Positions 16,736 through 25,077 of a stretch of 64,000 nt of DNA are shown in pieces. The notes under the pieces are model-generated. The model worked only from the letters and a program-made list of their open reading frames with translations. It had not been told where the DNA came from and ran no database searches. Source of the DNA: Novosphingobium sp. (GTDB taxonomy: Bacteria; Pseudomonadota; Alphaproteobacteria; Sphingomonadales; Sphingomonadaceae). The position numbers were made by a program, and so were the translations under genes. Every line of letters starts with the position of its first letter. The first letter of the stretch is position 1. Location: positions 687,001 to 751,000 of the forward strand of contig NZ_JBCNLP010000006.1 of the NCBI RefSeq assembly GCF_039595395.1, read 5' to 3'.

Positions 16736-16752
16736 TGCAGAGGGCGTGCCAA
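16736..16752 (-). promoter_or_regulatory. sigma-54 (-24/-12) promoter of the UrcA-exporter operon
   Basis: On the minus strand the sequence is TTGGCACGCCCTCTGCA. The GG and GC elements are exactly 12 bases apart, as in the consensus TGGCAC-N5-TTGC. The predicted start lies about 40 bases upstream of the urcA ATG. It fits the divergent NtrC-class activator, whose family works only with RpoN holoenzyme. Confidence 0.85.
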
Positions 16753-16800
16753 TTTGCGAAAAGCCCGAGAATCCGGCGTTTTCCTGGATTTCGCTGATCG

Positions 16801-16853
16801 GGCCTACTGTCCGCTGGCGGACAGTAGGCCAGCGAAGTGTTCGCCAGCGGACA
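16801..16853. promoter_or_regulatory. activator binding sites (30-bp palindrome plus half-conserved copy)
   Basis: Bases 16801-16830 form a perfect dyad with 14-base arms (GGCCTACTGTCCGC and its complement) around TG. A second copy of the core TGTCCGC-N2-GCGGACA, with one mismatch, is at 16838-16853. The centres are 30 bp apart, about three helical turns, and 49-115 bp upstream of the -24/-12 promoter. These are good upstream activating sequences for the adjacent NtrC-class regulator. They also overlap its own promoter region, so autoregulation is likely. Confidence 0.75.
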
Positions 16854-16953
16854 GTGGGCGGGCCTTGTCTTCAGCCGAAAACCCCATCTGCGGCAGGGTG
16901 ACGGTTTGGCGCGAAGCTTGCTCCGGCGCGGGCGGACCGATACGGATGGACGC

Positions 16954-18345
16954 ATGACCAGCACGCCCCTTTATGACCTCTGCCTGATCATCGACGATGA
17001 TGAGGATGTGCTGCTTTCGGCGCGCTTCGTTGTCGAGGAGCTGTTCCGTGAGGTGATCACCCTGACCTCCCCGCGCGAGGCGCTGGCGCTGATCGAGCGC
17101 AAGCAGCCCGATGTGGTGCTGCTCGACGCCAATTTCGCGCGCGGGGCCACCGATGGCAGCGAGGGCTTCCTGTGGCTGGGCCGCATGATCGAGCGTGATC
17201 CGGCCATCGCCATCGTGCTGATCACGGCGCATGGCGGGGTGCAGATCGCGGTGGAGGCGATGAAGCGCGGGGCGACCGATTTCGTCTCCAAGCCGTGGAA
17301 CAATGAAAGCCTGCTGGCCACGGTGCGTAATGCCGCGGCGTTGCATCGCTCGCGCCGCGAGGCGGGGGGAACGGCGTCGCGGCCCGGCGGGGAAAGTTCG
17401 CTGCTGGGCCAGTCCCCGGCCATGGCGCGGGTGCTTTCGCTGATCGAGAAGGCCGCGCCCACGCAGGCCAACATCTTGATCCTCGGCGAGAACGGCACGG
17501 GCAAGGAGCTGGTGGCGCGCGAGGTGCATCGCCAGTCGCGCCGGGCGGAGGCCTCGCTGTTGACGGTGGATTTGGGGGCCGTTGCCGAGAGCCTGTTCGA
17601 TTCCGAACTCTTCGGCCATGTGAAGGGCGCCTTCACCGATGCGCGCGCCGACCGCGTGGGGCGCCTGCAGGCTGCCGAGGGAGGCACGGTCTTCCTTGAC
17701 GAGGTGGGCAATCTGCCGCTGCATCTCCAGCCCAAGCTGCTCACCGCGCTGGAGCAGCGCAAGGTGACCCCGGTGGGCGCCAGCAAGCCGATCGACATCG
17801 ATGTGCGGGTGCTTTCCGCCACCAACATGGCGCCCGCGCAGCTGGCGGATGAAAGCCGCTTCCGCAAGGATCTGCTGTTCCGGCTCAACACGGTGGAGAT
17901 CCGCCTGCCGCCCCTGCGCGAGCGGCCCGAGGACATTCCCCTGCTGCTCGACCATTACCTGAGCGAATTCGCCCGCAGCTATGACAAGCCGCAGCGCGCC
18001 CTGCCCGCCGAGGTGCTGGCAAGGCTGCGCGCCTACAGCTGGCCGGGCAATGTGCGCGAATTGCGCCATGCCGCCGAGCGCGCCGTCATTCTGGGCGATG
18101 AGCGGGGCTTTTCCATGGCGGATTTCGCTTTGGCGGAGACGCCTGTCTCAGCGCATGGCGTGGTGCTTGCGGCACCTTCGCTCGAAACCGATGCCAGCGC
18201 CGATGATCTCAACCTGGACCGCGCCGAGCGGCGGCTGATCGAGCGGGCCTTGCACAAGCATGGCTACAACATCTCGCATGCGGCGGCGGAACTGGGGCTG
18301 ACGCGGGCAACGCTCTATCGCAGGATGGAAAGGCATGGGCTCTAG
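16954..18345 (+). CDS. sigma-54-dependent response regulator (NtrC class)
   Basis: The 463-residue protein starts at ATG 16954 rather than at the longer frame from 16837. The receiver domain (1-120) has the acidic DDDED cluster, phospho-acceptor Asp58 (VVLLDAN) and Lys113. The AAA+ domain has Walker A GENGTGKE at 178-185, Walker B FLDE at 247-250 and the sigma-54 contact loop as GAFTDA (225-230) in place of GAFTGA. A Fis-type HTH ends the protein (HAAAELGLTRATLYRRM). It is the probable activator of the divergent UrcA-exporter operon. Confidence 0.95.
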   Translation: MTSTPLYDLCLIIDDDEDVLLSARFVVEELFREVITLTSPREALALIERKQPDVVLLDANFARGATDGSEGFLWLGRMIERDPAIAIVLITAHGGVQIAVEAMKRGATDFVSKPWNNESLLATVRNAAALHRSRREAGGTASRPGGESSLLGQSPAMARVLSLIEKAAPTQANILILGENGTGKELVAREVHRQSRRAEASLLTVDLGAVAESLFDSELFGHVKGAFTDARADRVGRLQAAEGGTVFLDEVGNLPLHLQPKLLTALEQRKVTPVGASKPIDIDVRVLSATNMAPAQLADESRFRKDLLFRLNTVEIRLPPLRERPEDIPLLLDHYLSEFARSYDKPQRALPAEVLARLRAYSWPGNVRELRHAAERAVILGDERGFSMADFALAETPVSAHGVVLAAPSLETDASADDLNLDRAERRLIERALHKHGYNISHAAAELGLTRATLYRRMERHGL

Positions 18346-19689
18346 GTGTCTGTTTCCGGCATGCGCCTGACCGGGGGCTATGGCGCCCCGGCGCTGGGGC
18401 TGGTGGCCAGTGCCACCTTGCTGGCCTGGCTGCTGCCGCGCGAGGGCTTTGTGGCCGACAAGCTGGTGGTGGCGCTGGTGGCGCTGGGCTGCGTCTGGCT
18501 GCTGTGGTCGCGCACGCAGCGCACCAATCGCACGCTGGCGCGCTTTGTCGCGGCGCTGCGTCATCGGGATCTGGCGCAAAGCTTCCGCACCCATGGGCAG
18601 GGTGCGGCGCTGGATGAACTGGGCGCCGCACTGGACGATGCGCTCAAGCATCTGCGCGACGAGCGCCTGGCGAGCCTTGCCGAGAACCGCTTTGCCGCTG
18701 CGCTGGTGGATGAGGCGCCCACGCCGCTGCTGGCGATTGACGCGCAGGGCAAGGTCTCGCTGGCCAACAAGGCGGCGCGGCGGTTGTTCCATGGCTCGGA
18801 CGGGCGCGGGGCGGCGGATTTTGCGATCTATGGCGAGGATTTTGCTGCGGCTCTGGCCGAGATGGCGCCGGGCATGCGGCGCAGTAGCCGGGTGCTGTGG
18901 AATGGCCTGGCCCAGCGCGCGGTGCTGGCGGCCTCGCTGGTTGACCGGCTGGGGCAACCCTGGCGGGTGGTGGCGGTCCATATCATCCAGGGCGAACTTG
19001 ATGCCGCCGAGCTGGCAACGCAGAGCGATCTGGTGCGTGTGCTGACGCATGAAATCATGAATTCGCTCACGCCGGTCACCTCTCTGGCGACATCGGCGGC
19101 GCGACTGGTGGCGCGGGCCGACGCGGGCGATGCCAGCGCCATTGCCAGCGCGCGGCTGGCTATCGACACACTGTCGAAACGTGCGGCGGGTCTGTCGAAT
19201 TTCGTCGAATCCTATCGCGCCTTCAGCCATTCGCCTGCGGTGTCCTTGCAGCGTTTCGCGGTGGGGCCATGGATCGGCGAGCTGTTGCGCTCCTTTGCCG
19301 CCATGCCGCAGGGGGCGGGGGTCAGGGTGACGCTGTCCCTGCAGCCCGAGGCGCTCGAGCTGGTGGCCGATCCCCACCTGCTGGGGCAGGTGGTGCTCAA
19401 TCTGCTGAAGAACGCCGGAGAAGCGGCGCGCGATCATGCCGAGGCGCCCGGCGTTGCGATCCGCATCGTGCCGGGGGAGGCGGGCCGGGTCCATCTGACC
19501 GTGGCCGACAATGGCCCTGGCGTTCCGCACGCGCTGCGCGAGGACATCTTCCTGCCCTTCTTCACCTCCAAGCAGCATGGCACGGGGGTAGGGCTCAGCT
19601 TCGCGCGCCAGATCGTGCTGCTGCACAAGGGGGTCATCGGTTTGTGTGCGGATGAAGGAGAAGGGGGGCGGTTCGAGGTCGTGATCTGA
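18346..19689 (+). CDS. sensor histidine kinase, partner of the NtrC-class regulator
   Basis: The protein has 447 residues. The GTG start at 18346 immediately follows the regulator's TAG, with an alternative ATG at 18361. Two N-terminal membrane helices lie at about residues 14-52 with almost no periplasmic loop. A PAS-like region follows at 118-200. The H-box is VLTHEIMNSLTPV, the N-box NLLKNAGEAA, then DNGPGVP and GTGVGLSFARQI. The minimal periplasmic part suggests sensing within the membrane or cytosol. It should phosphorylate the regulator encoded just upstream. Confidence 0.93.
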   Translation: MSVSGMRLTGGYGAPALGLVASATLLAWLLPREGFVADKLVVALVALGCVWLLWSRTQRTNRTLARFVAALRHRDLAQSFRTHGQGAALDELGAALDDALKHLRDERLASLAENRFAAALVDEAPTPLLAIDAQGKVSLANKAARRLFHGSDGRGAADFAIYGEDFAAALAEMAPGMRRSSRVLWNGLAQRAVLAASLVDRLGQPWRVVAVHIIQGELDAAELATQSDLVRVLTHEIMNSLTPVTSLATSAARLVARADAGDASAIASARLAIDTLSKRAAGLSNFVESYRAFSHSPAVSLQRFAVGPWIGELLRSFAAMPQGAGVRVTLSLQPEALELVADPHLLGQVVLNLLKNAGEAARDHAEAPGVAIRIVPGEAGRVHLTVADNGPGVPHALREDIFLPFFTSKQHGTGVGLSFARQIVLLHKGVIGLCADEGEGGRFEVVI

Positions 19690-19747
19690 TGCGTGCCGTG
19701 ACCAATCCGGATTCAGGGTTTCCACATTCCGTAAGTGCTGATTGATG

Positions 19748-19929
19748 GGTTTGCGCGAACCGGGTCTCCCGGTGGTGTGCATCGATCCCCGCCAGGCGTA
19801 CCACAGGCCTCAAGGCAATGAGGGGTGAACAAGATCACCCCTCATGACATCGCCAGCCTCGCGCGGTTGGCACACACCGGCTTCTGCAAGGAGGTGCACG
19901 TCAAATCTCCGGCGGTGCATGACGTGCGG
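19748..19929 (+). pseudogene. IS110-family transposase remnant
   Basis: One frame gives LREPGLPVVCIDPRQAYH up to a stop. The next frame continues NKITPHDIASLARLAHTG and FCKEVHVKSPAVHDVR. This matches the DEDD-type N-terminal segment of IS110 transposases (ID-x-RQA, then NK-x-D-x-x-DA-x-x-LA-x-L). The two catalytic acidic positions are altered or lost, and nothing of the Ser-containing C-terminal part remains. It fills most of the gap between the kinase and halogenase genes. Confidence 0.65.
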
Positions 19930-19966
19930 CAGCGAGGAGGCTTCCGATAATTACGGAATGAAGGGC

Positions 19967-21460
19967 CTAGAGCGCATAAGCCGGTTTTGGGGCCGGGCAA
20001 TATTGGCGGAGGTAGTCCTCATGTGTCGGCAATTGCGCCGCGGTCCTGGCGACATTGCTGCGCAAGCCTTCGAGCAGCCGGGCCATTTCTTCATCGCCCA
20101 GCTTCCCGGCAATCGGATGGTGGCTGTCTGGGTGAATGCCCTGTCCCATCATCACCTGCACCCAGCTGTTTTCCGCGAAAAGCTCCTCATTCTTGCGGAA
20201 CACACGCCCGGTCTCGCGGAACAGTTCGATTTTCTGTTTCAGGCTGTCGGGGATGGGCATGTCGGCGCAATGGCGCCAGAACGGGCTGTCGCGCCGTTCG
20301 GTGGCTTTGTAATGCAGGATGATGAAGTCTCGGATCTGGGTGATGTCCTGCAATTGCTGCTCGTTGAATTCATCGGTATCGCGTGCGCTGACCTTGCCAT
20401 TGGGCATCAGCCGGATGATCCGGAGCACAGCGCGCTGGATCAGGTGCAGCGTGGTTGCCTCCAGAGGCTCGACAAAACCGCCCGCCAGTCCAACAGCGAC
20501 GCAGTTGCGAAACCATTGCCGCCGCCGCACGCCACCGGCAAAGCGCAGGTGGATCGGATCGATCAGCGGCTCTCCGACACTGCTGCGCAGGCGGTGCAGC
20601 GCCTCATCGGCCGAGAGATAGCGGCTGCAATAGACGATGCCGCTACCCATGCGATACTGTAGCGGAATGCGCCATTGCCATCCCGCATCATGCGCAATGG
20701 CCTGCGTGTAGGGCTGGGGCGGGCCCAGATGCCGGGTCTGCAGCGCGATGGCGGAATCATTGGGCAGCCAATGGGTCCAGTCCTCGAAACCGGCATGCAG
20801 TCCGCCTTCGATGAGCAGCCCGCGAAAGCCGGTGCAATCGATGAAGAAGTCTCCCTCGATACGGGCCTGGTTCTCCAGATACAGCGCGGCGATCTCGCCC
20901 GTTTCCCCATGCAGTTCGACGCGAGTGATTTTCCCCTCGATGCGCCGGCATCCCGCGGCTTCGGCCAGCTTGCGCAGGTAGCGTCCATAAAGCGTGGCAT
21001 CGACATGATAGGCGTAGTTCAGCCGGTCCTCGGGGAGATGGGCGAATTTGCCCTGCATCCCGGCCACCAGTTCGAGGCAATAATCGTCATAGGACTGATT
21101 GTGTCCGCGCGTGAGGCCATTGAGCCAGAAATGCTGAAAACCGGCGGACCAGTGATCGCGCCCCGTGGTTCCGAAGCTGTGGAAGTAGCGGTCGCCGTCG
21201 ACTTTCCAATTGTCGAAGAGGATGCCGAGTTTGAAGGTGCCTTGCGTTTCGCGCATAAACTCGGTTTCGGAAATGCCGAGGATGCGGTTGAAGTTGACGA
21301 GAGGCGGGATGGTCGATTCCCCAACGCCGATCGTTCCGATCTCCTCGGATTCGATCAGGCAGAGATCGACTGTGTGTGCCAGGGTGCGGGCGATTGCCGC
21401 GGCCATCATCCAGCCCGCCGTGCCCCCGCCTGCGATGACGATACGCTGCTTGTGTGTCAT
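19967..21460 (-). CDS. flavin-dependent halogenase, tryptophan halogenase family
   Basis: The protein has 497 residues, the usual family length. The FAD motif GGGTAGW lies near residue 11. The halogenase-specific motif WxWxIP is present as WQWRIPLQ. The catalytic Lys is in GTFKLGILFDNW, and the catalytic Glu fits GFVEPLEATTLHL. These residues bind FADH2 and convert chloride or bromide with oxygen to HOX and then a lysine haloamine. It needs a separate flavin reductase, which is not encoded nearby. Sphingomonad homologues often sit beside TonB receptors, but here the gene is isolated. The substrate is unknown. Confidence 0.93.
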   Translation of the reverse strand: MTHKQRIVIAGGGTAGWMMAAAIARTLAHTVDLCLIESEEIGTIGVGESTIPPLVNFNRILGISETEFMRETQGTFKLGILFDNWKVDGDRYFHSFGTTGRDHWSAGFQHFWLNGLTRGHNQSYDDYCLELVAGMQGKFAHLPEDRLNYAYHVDATLYGRYLRKLAEAAGCRRIEGKITRVELHGETGEIAALYLENQARIEGDFFIDCTGFRGLLIEGGLHAGFEDWTHWLPNDSAIALQTRHLGPPQPYTQAIAHDAGWQWRIPLQYRMGSGIVYCSRYLSADEALHRLRSSVGEPLIDPIHLRFAGGVRRRQWFRNCVAVGLAGGFVEPLEATTLHLIQRAVLRIIRLMPNGKVSARDTDEFNEQQLQDITQIRDFIILHYKATERRDSPFWRHCADMPIPDSLKQKIELFRETGRVFRKNEELFAENSWVQVMMGQGIHPDSHHPIAGKLGDEEMARLLEGLRSNVARTAAQLPTHEDYLRQYCPAPKPAYAL

Positions 21461-21724
21461 GCCTCTTCTCTCTCGCCGGGCGCCTCACATTCGGGTGAGC
21501 ACCATGTTGTTTTTATGGATGACGATGATGCCTTGGCCGCGCGTCGGAACGCGCCTTTCGTTCGATTTCATCCTCTCTGCCAAGGGTATTGCCTGGGTCT
21601 GACATCGGCGCGATGGCCGAATTTTCTGCGAGGGAAGCGGCTTAACCTGCAATCAGCAAGCCATTTTTGTCAGATCGCGCATCATTTTCCGCGCATCCGC
21701 CCGGACTGTTGCAGGGCAGGCACG

Positions 21725-21744
21725 ATGTAGTAACGTCACTACAT
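21725..21744. promoter_or_regulatory. near-perfect palindrome in the halogenase upstream region
   Basis: ATGTAGTAACGTCACTACAT is a 20-bp dyad with one mismatched pair, 265 bp upstream of the halogenase start and 53 bp beyond the stop of the NTF2-like gene. It is a candidate operator. No matching regulator can be assigned. The remainder of the 336-bp gap 21461-21796 shows nothing else. Confidence 0.4.
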
Positions 21745-21796
21745 TAAGAGCGCTGCTTAAACCGGGATGCGGGAGGCGCTCGCGAAGAGGCTCAGC

Positions 21797-22276
21797 TCAA
21801 TCGTGCCCGGTGAAGAACTCCGAGGTGATCTTCCAGTCCGGGCCCACCTTGATCAGTTGAAGTGTTTTCCACCCCCAGCTTTGTCCTTTTGCCGTCGTGT
21901 TTACAAAGACGAGAGAGACATGGGCCAGCGGGCCGTCCTGTTCAATATGGATGTCTTGAAAGCGCTGTGTGAAGGGGGAGCCTTCGAAGACCGCTTTGCG
22001 AAACCCCTCGTAATTTGCGGTCTCCGCGTTTCCGCCTTTCCCGGAGAGGGGAACGCCTGAGAAAGGGATCGCCTTGCTGAGCAGGAGAGTTTCGAACAGC
22101 GCCTGATCCTTCGTCGAGACTGCCTGCGTATAATGGCCGAGCAACGCCTCGATCGCCTGCCTGTCGGCTCCCCGGCTGTCGAAACGCGGCGGTACAGGGG
22201 TGCGATAAGGGGCGGCCGCAAGCGAAGTTGCCGAAAAGACAAGCGTGACGGCCATGAGCCAGTGCTTCATCATCAT
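21797..22276 (-). CDS. secreted NTF2/SnoaL-like protein
   Basis: About 159 residues from the ATGATGATG cluster at 22276-22268, preceded by GGGAG. The frame from 22315 would add a hydrophilic stretch ahead of the signal peptide. Residues up to AAAPY form a signal peptide. The mature domain has the pattern of an NTF2-like cone fold: RQAIEALLGHYTQAVSTKD, a central beta region, and the ending GPDWKITSEFF. No catalytic residues can be assigned. It lies 56 bp downstream of a LysR gene on the same strand. Confidence 0.75.
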   Translation of the reverse strand: MMMKHWLMAVTLVFSATSLAAAPYRTPVPPRFDSRGADRQAIEALLGHYTQAVSTKDQALFETLLLSKAIPFSGVPLSGKGGNAETANYEGFRKAVFEGSPFTQRFQDIHIEQDGPLAHVSLVFVNTTAKGQSWGWKTLQLIKVGPDWKITSEFFTGHD

Positions 22277-22332
22277 TCTCCCGAGGCGATGGTGTCGTTT
22301 GATCAACTGCGACATAATGGACCTCGCTATGG

Positions 22333-23196
22333 TCAGGCCGCTCGTGACGGCGCGCGGTGTTCGCGAAAAGCGGCAGCCAAAGCCCGCAAGGCTTCACGCG
22401 AGCGTGGATCGGTTAGCGAGGAATGCAGCACCACCTCCGCATCGGGCAGGGCGGGCAGTCCCAGCTTTGCGCCGATATCCACCACATCGGCTGGAGCGAC
22501 CCGATAGGACAGCGCTGCCACAGCCAGTCCCGCCGATACTGCCGCGAGCACCGCGGAAGACCCTCCGCCGTGGAACACCTCCACCCATTCAAAACCGGCC
22601 ATATCCAGCGCACGCGTGGTGAGATGGCGGACGCGGCACGAACGTGCCAGTGTGGCCAGACGCAAAGGCTGGCCGGGGCAATGGCGGAAAGCTGGACCGG
22701 CAAACCAGCCAAGGCGTTCATGCGCCAGCGTTTCGCCATCGCGGCGGTCATCGTCTCGCTGGATGATCGCGGCATCGATCAGGCCACGGTCGAAACTTTC
22801 CATCAACCGGCGCGAGGTGTCGAATTCCACCTCGATGGTCAAATGTGGGTCATGGGCATGGAGCCGGGCCAGCAGCGAAGGCACCTCCGGCCCGGCAACA
22901 TAAGCGGAAATCCCCAAGGCAAAGCGGCGTGGCTGCGCGATCAGCCCTGCCAGAGCACGGTCATGGGCATCAAGGAAATCGCGGGCGCCCTCCAGAAAAG
23001 CGGCGCCTTGCGAAGACAGCCGTACAAGCCGGGGTGTCCGTTCCAGCAGGCGATGTCCGATATGGTCCTCCAGCCGCTTGAGCTTGACGCTGATCGCCCC
23101 TTGCGTCGTGCCCAGCGCTGATGCGGCACGGGTAAAGCTGAGCAGATCGGCGACCATCACAAAGGCCCGAACGGAGTCCACATCAAGCGTCGGCAT
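22333..23196 (-). CDS. LysR family transcriptional regulator
   Basis: The 287-residue protein has an N-terminal winged HTH at residues 5-64 (SFTRAASALGTTQGAISVKL, then RLEDHIGHRLLER) and a LysR substrate-binding domain from about residue 90. It diverges from the EmrB-type MFS gene across 103 bp that contain a CATTTC/GAAATG dyad. It therefore probably controls that pump, and possibly the NTF2-like gene that follows it on the same strand. Confidence 0.9.
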   Translation of the reverse strand: MPTLDVDSVRAFVMVADLLSFTRAASALGTTQGAISVKLKRLEDHIGHRLLERTPRLVRLSSQGAAFLEGARDFLDAHDRALAGLIAQPRRFALGISAYVAGPEVPSLLARLHAHDPHLTIEVEFDTSRRLMESFDRGLIDAAIIQRDDDRRDGETLAHERLGWFAGPAFRHCPGQPLRLATLARSCRVRHLTTRALDMAGFEWVEVFHGGGSSAVLAAVSAGLAVAALSYRVAPADVVDIGAKLGLPALPDAEVVLHSSLTDPRSREALRALAAAFREHRAPSRAA

Positions 23197-23203
23197 GGGC
23201 TAT

Positions 23204-23229
23204 CATTTCCAAATGTTGTCTCTGAAATG
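23204..23229. promoter_or_regulatory. candidate LysR binding site
   Basis: CATTTC and GAAATG form an inverted repeat with a 14-base spacer. The dyad starts 8 bp from the LysR start codon and lies about 70 bp from the divergent MFS start. The spacing is at the long end for a T-N11-A site but the position is right for autoregulation and divergent control. Confidence 0.35.
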
Positions 23230-23299
23230 TATATCCATCCTGTTCCGTTATGAAAAGGATCGATTATGTTGACCCTGTGTCCCTTCTCCAGACAGGCGT

Positions 23300-24729
23300 A
23301 TGATGACGTCCCAGACCCTTTGCGCTCCCAATACCGCTCTCACCCATGATCCGGGCCGCTGGATCGCACTGAGCGTGCTGTTGACCGGAGCCTTGCTGCC
23401 CGTGCTGGATTTCAACATCATCAATCTGGCGCTGCCGGCGATCCGTCAGGATTTGCATGCCACATCGGGCCAGATTCAATTCGTTATCTCGGCCTATGCG
23501 GCGGTTTACGCGGTCTTTCTGATCACCGGCGGGCGCTTGGGCGACAGGCTGGGGCGCAAGCGGATGTTCACGGCCGGCATCGCCGGTTTCACGCTCGCCT
23601 CGGTGCTGTGCGGGCTGGCCTGGTCGGCGCAGGCGCTGATCGCGGGCCGTGTGCTGCAGGGGCTGACGGCCACCATCATGGCGCCGCAGGTGCTCGCCTC
23701 GATCCGGGTGCTGTTCCCGCGTGAGGAGCGGGGGTGGCGCTGGGCCTTTATGGCGCAACCTTCGGCCTGGCCGGAGCCTTGGGGCCGATTCTGGGCGGGG
23801 TGCTGGTGGCCATGCAGCCGTTCGGCCTGCCGTGGCAGGCGATTTTCTTGATCAACGTGCCGATTGGCCTTGTCGCGCTGGCAGGCAGCATGCTGTTTCT
23901 GCCCGAAACCAGGGCCGCGCATGTCAGCAGGCTGGATGGCGGCGGCGTGGTCCTGCTGTCCTTGGCGCTGGGTAGTCTGGTCTATCCGCTGGTCGAGGGG
24001 CGAGAAACCGGCTGGCCGCCGCATCTGCTCGCCTTGCTGGCGTTCTTTCCTCTCGCGCTGGGCGCATTCGTTGCCTTCGAGCACCGCCTGACCATGCGAG
24101 GCGGCGCGGCACTGGTTGACCTGAGCCTGTTTACCCGGCGCGGTTTTTCCATCGGCGTGGGGATGGCGTTTCTCTATTACATGCTGTCAGCCTTCTATCT
24201 GACGGTTTCGACCTATCTGCAAAGTGGTTTGGGTCTTTCACCACTGGCGGCCAGCCTGCGGATCGCACCTTTCGGTGGCGGGTTCTTTGTTGCCTCCTTC
24301 GCTTCGGCGCGGTTGGTGCGCGGTCTGGGGGCGCGCGCATTGACGCTGGGCTTTGCGGTGCAGGTGTTGGGCTTTGTCACCGTCATTGCCGCTGCGCTGG
24401 CCAGCATGCCGCCTCTGTTTGAATTCGGGCTGACGGTGGCGGGTATGGGGCTGGGGATCATCACCCCTTCGGTGATCGGCGTGGTCATCAGCGATGTGGA
24501 TCATCGCCATGCCGGACTGGCATCCGGCATCGTGATCTCCACCTTTCAGATCGGTGCCGCGCTGGGGATTGCCGTCATTGGCGGAGTTTTCTTCAGCACG
24601 CTGGGGCAGGCGCATGGCGCCCTGGCCTATGCTCATGCTTTTGCGACGGCACTGGGCTGCAATGTCGCCTTGCTGATCCTGGCTGGCTTTCTCTCCCTCT
24701 GGCTGCCCCGGCGGGAAGCGACCGGATGA
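23300..24729 (+). pseudogene. MFS drug transporter (EmrB/QacA, DHA2 type) with a frameshift
   Basis: Two overlapping frames together make one transporter of about 475 residues with 14 expected helices. The first (from 23300) covers the N-terminal third, including motif A (GGRLGDRLGRKRMF) and a motif C-like region. The second (from 23734) continues GLYGATFGLAGALGPILGG to the end. The break lies in a G5 run at 23730-23734, where one extra G would restore LFPREERG-VALGLYG. It is either a true one-base deletion or a homopolymer sequencing error. It diverges from a LysR gene, its likely regulator. Confidence 0.85.
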
Positions 24730-24837
24730 TTGGTCCAGATCGGGAGAGAATTGTCGCAGCGATCCATGCATAGGTTGCGTACTGGTGCTGTCATCCCACG
24801 AGCCTCGGGAACCATTGATTGGCAGGCGGTGATGTGA

Positions 24838-24906
24838 TTCAGGGTTCCCAAGGAGACTGAACATAAGCGACCTGTATCGGCTGACGGACGAGCAGATGGT
24901 GCGGCC
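24838..24906 (+). pseudogene. IS5-family transposase N-terminal scrap
   Basis: The sequence after 24862 reads SDLYRLTDEQMVRP, the characteristic start of IS5/IS427-type transposases. It is preceded by GGGTTCCCAAGGAG, which resembles the element's left end. Homology stops after about 15 residues and the initiator ATG is ATA. The rest of the 348-bp gap 24730-25077 shows no other recognisable feature. Confidence 0.5.
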
Positions 24907-25077
24907 AATCGCTACATTGAACCCCATCGATCACTGGTTATTCCCATTAACCTAAGGCTGCTTATGACTGGCCCGTCCGACACCCATTATGTGGCCTTTG
25001 TCAGCGACCTTACCATAAAAGCTGCGTGTTCGCCGTCCAGCTCTCCTCTCTGTTCAAAGTGGCGGTTGGCACGGCAA

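Noticed and set aside
16804..18069. 421-residue minus-strand reading frame
   Set aside because: It covers the sigma-54 regulator gene in antisense and crosses the operator region. No domain was seen.
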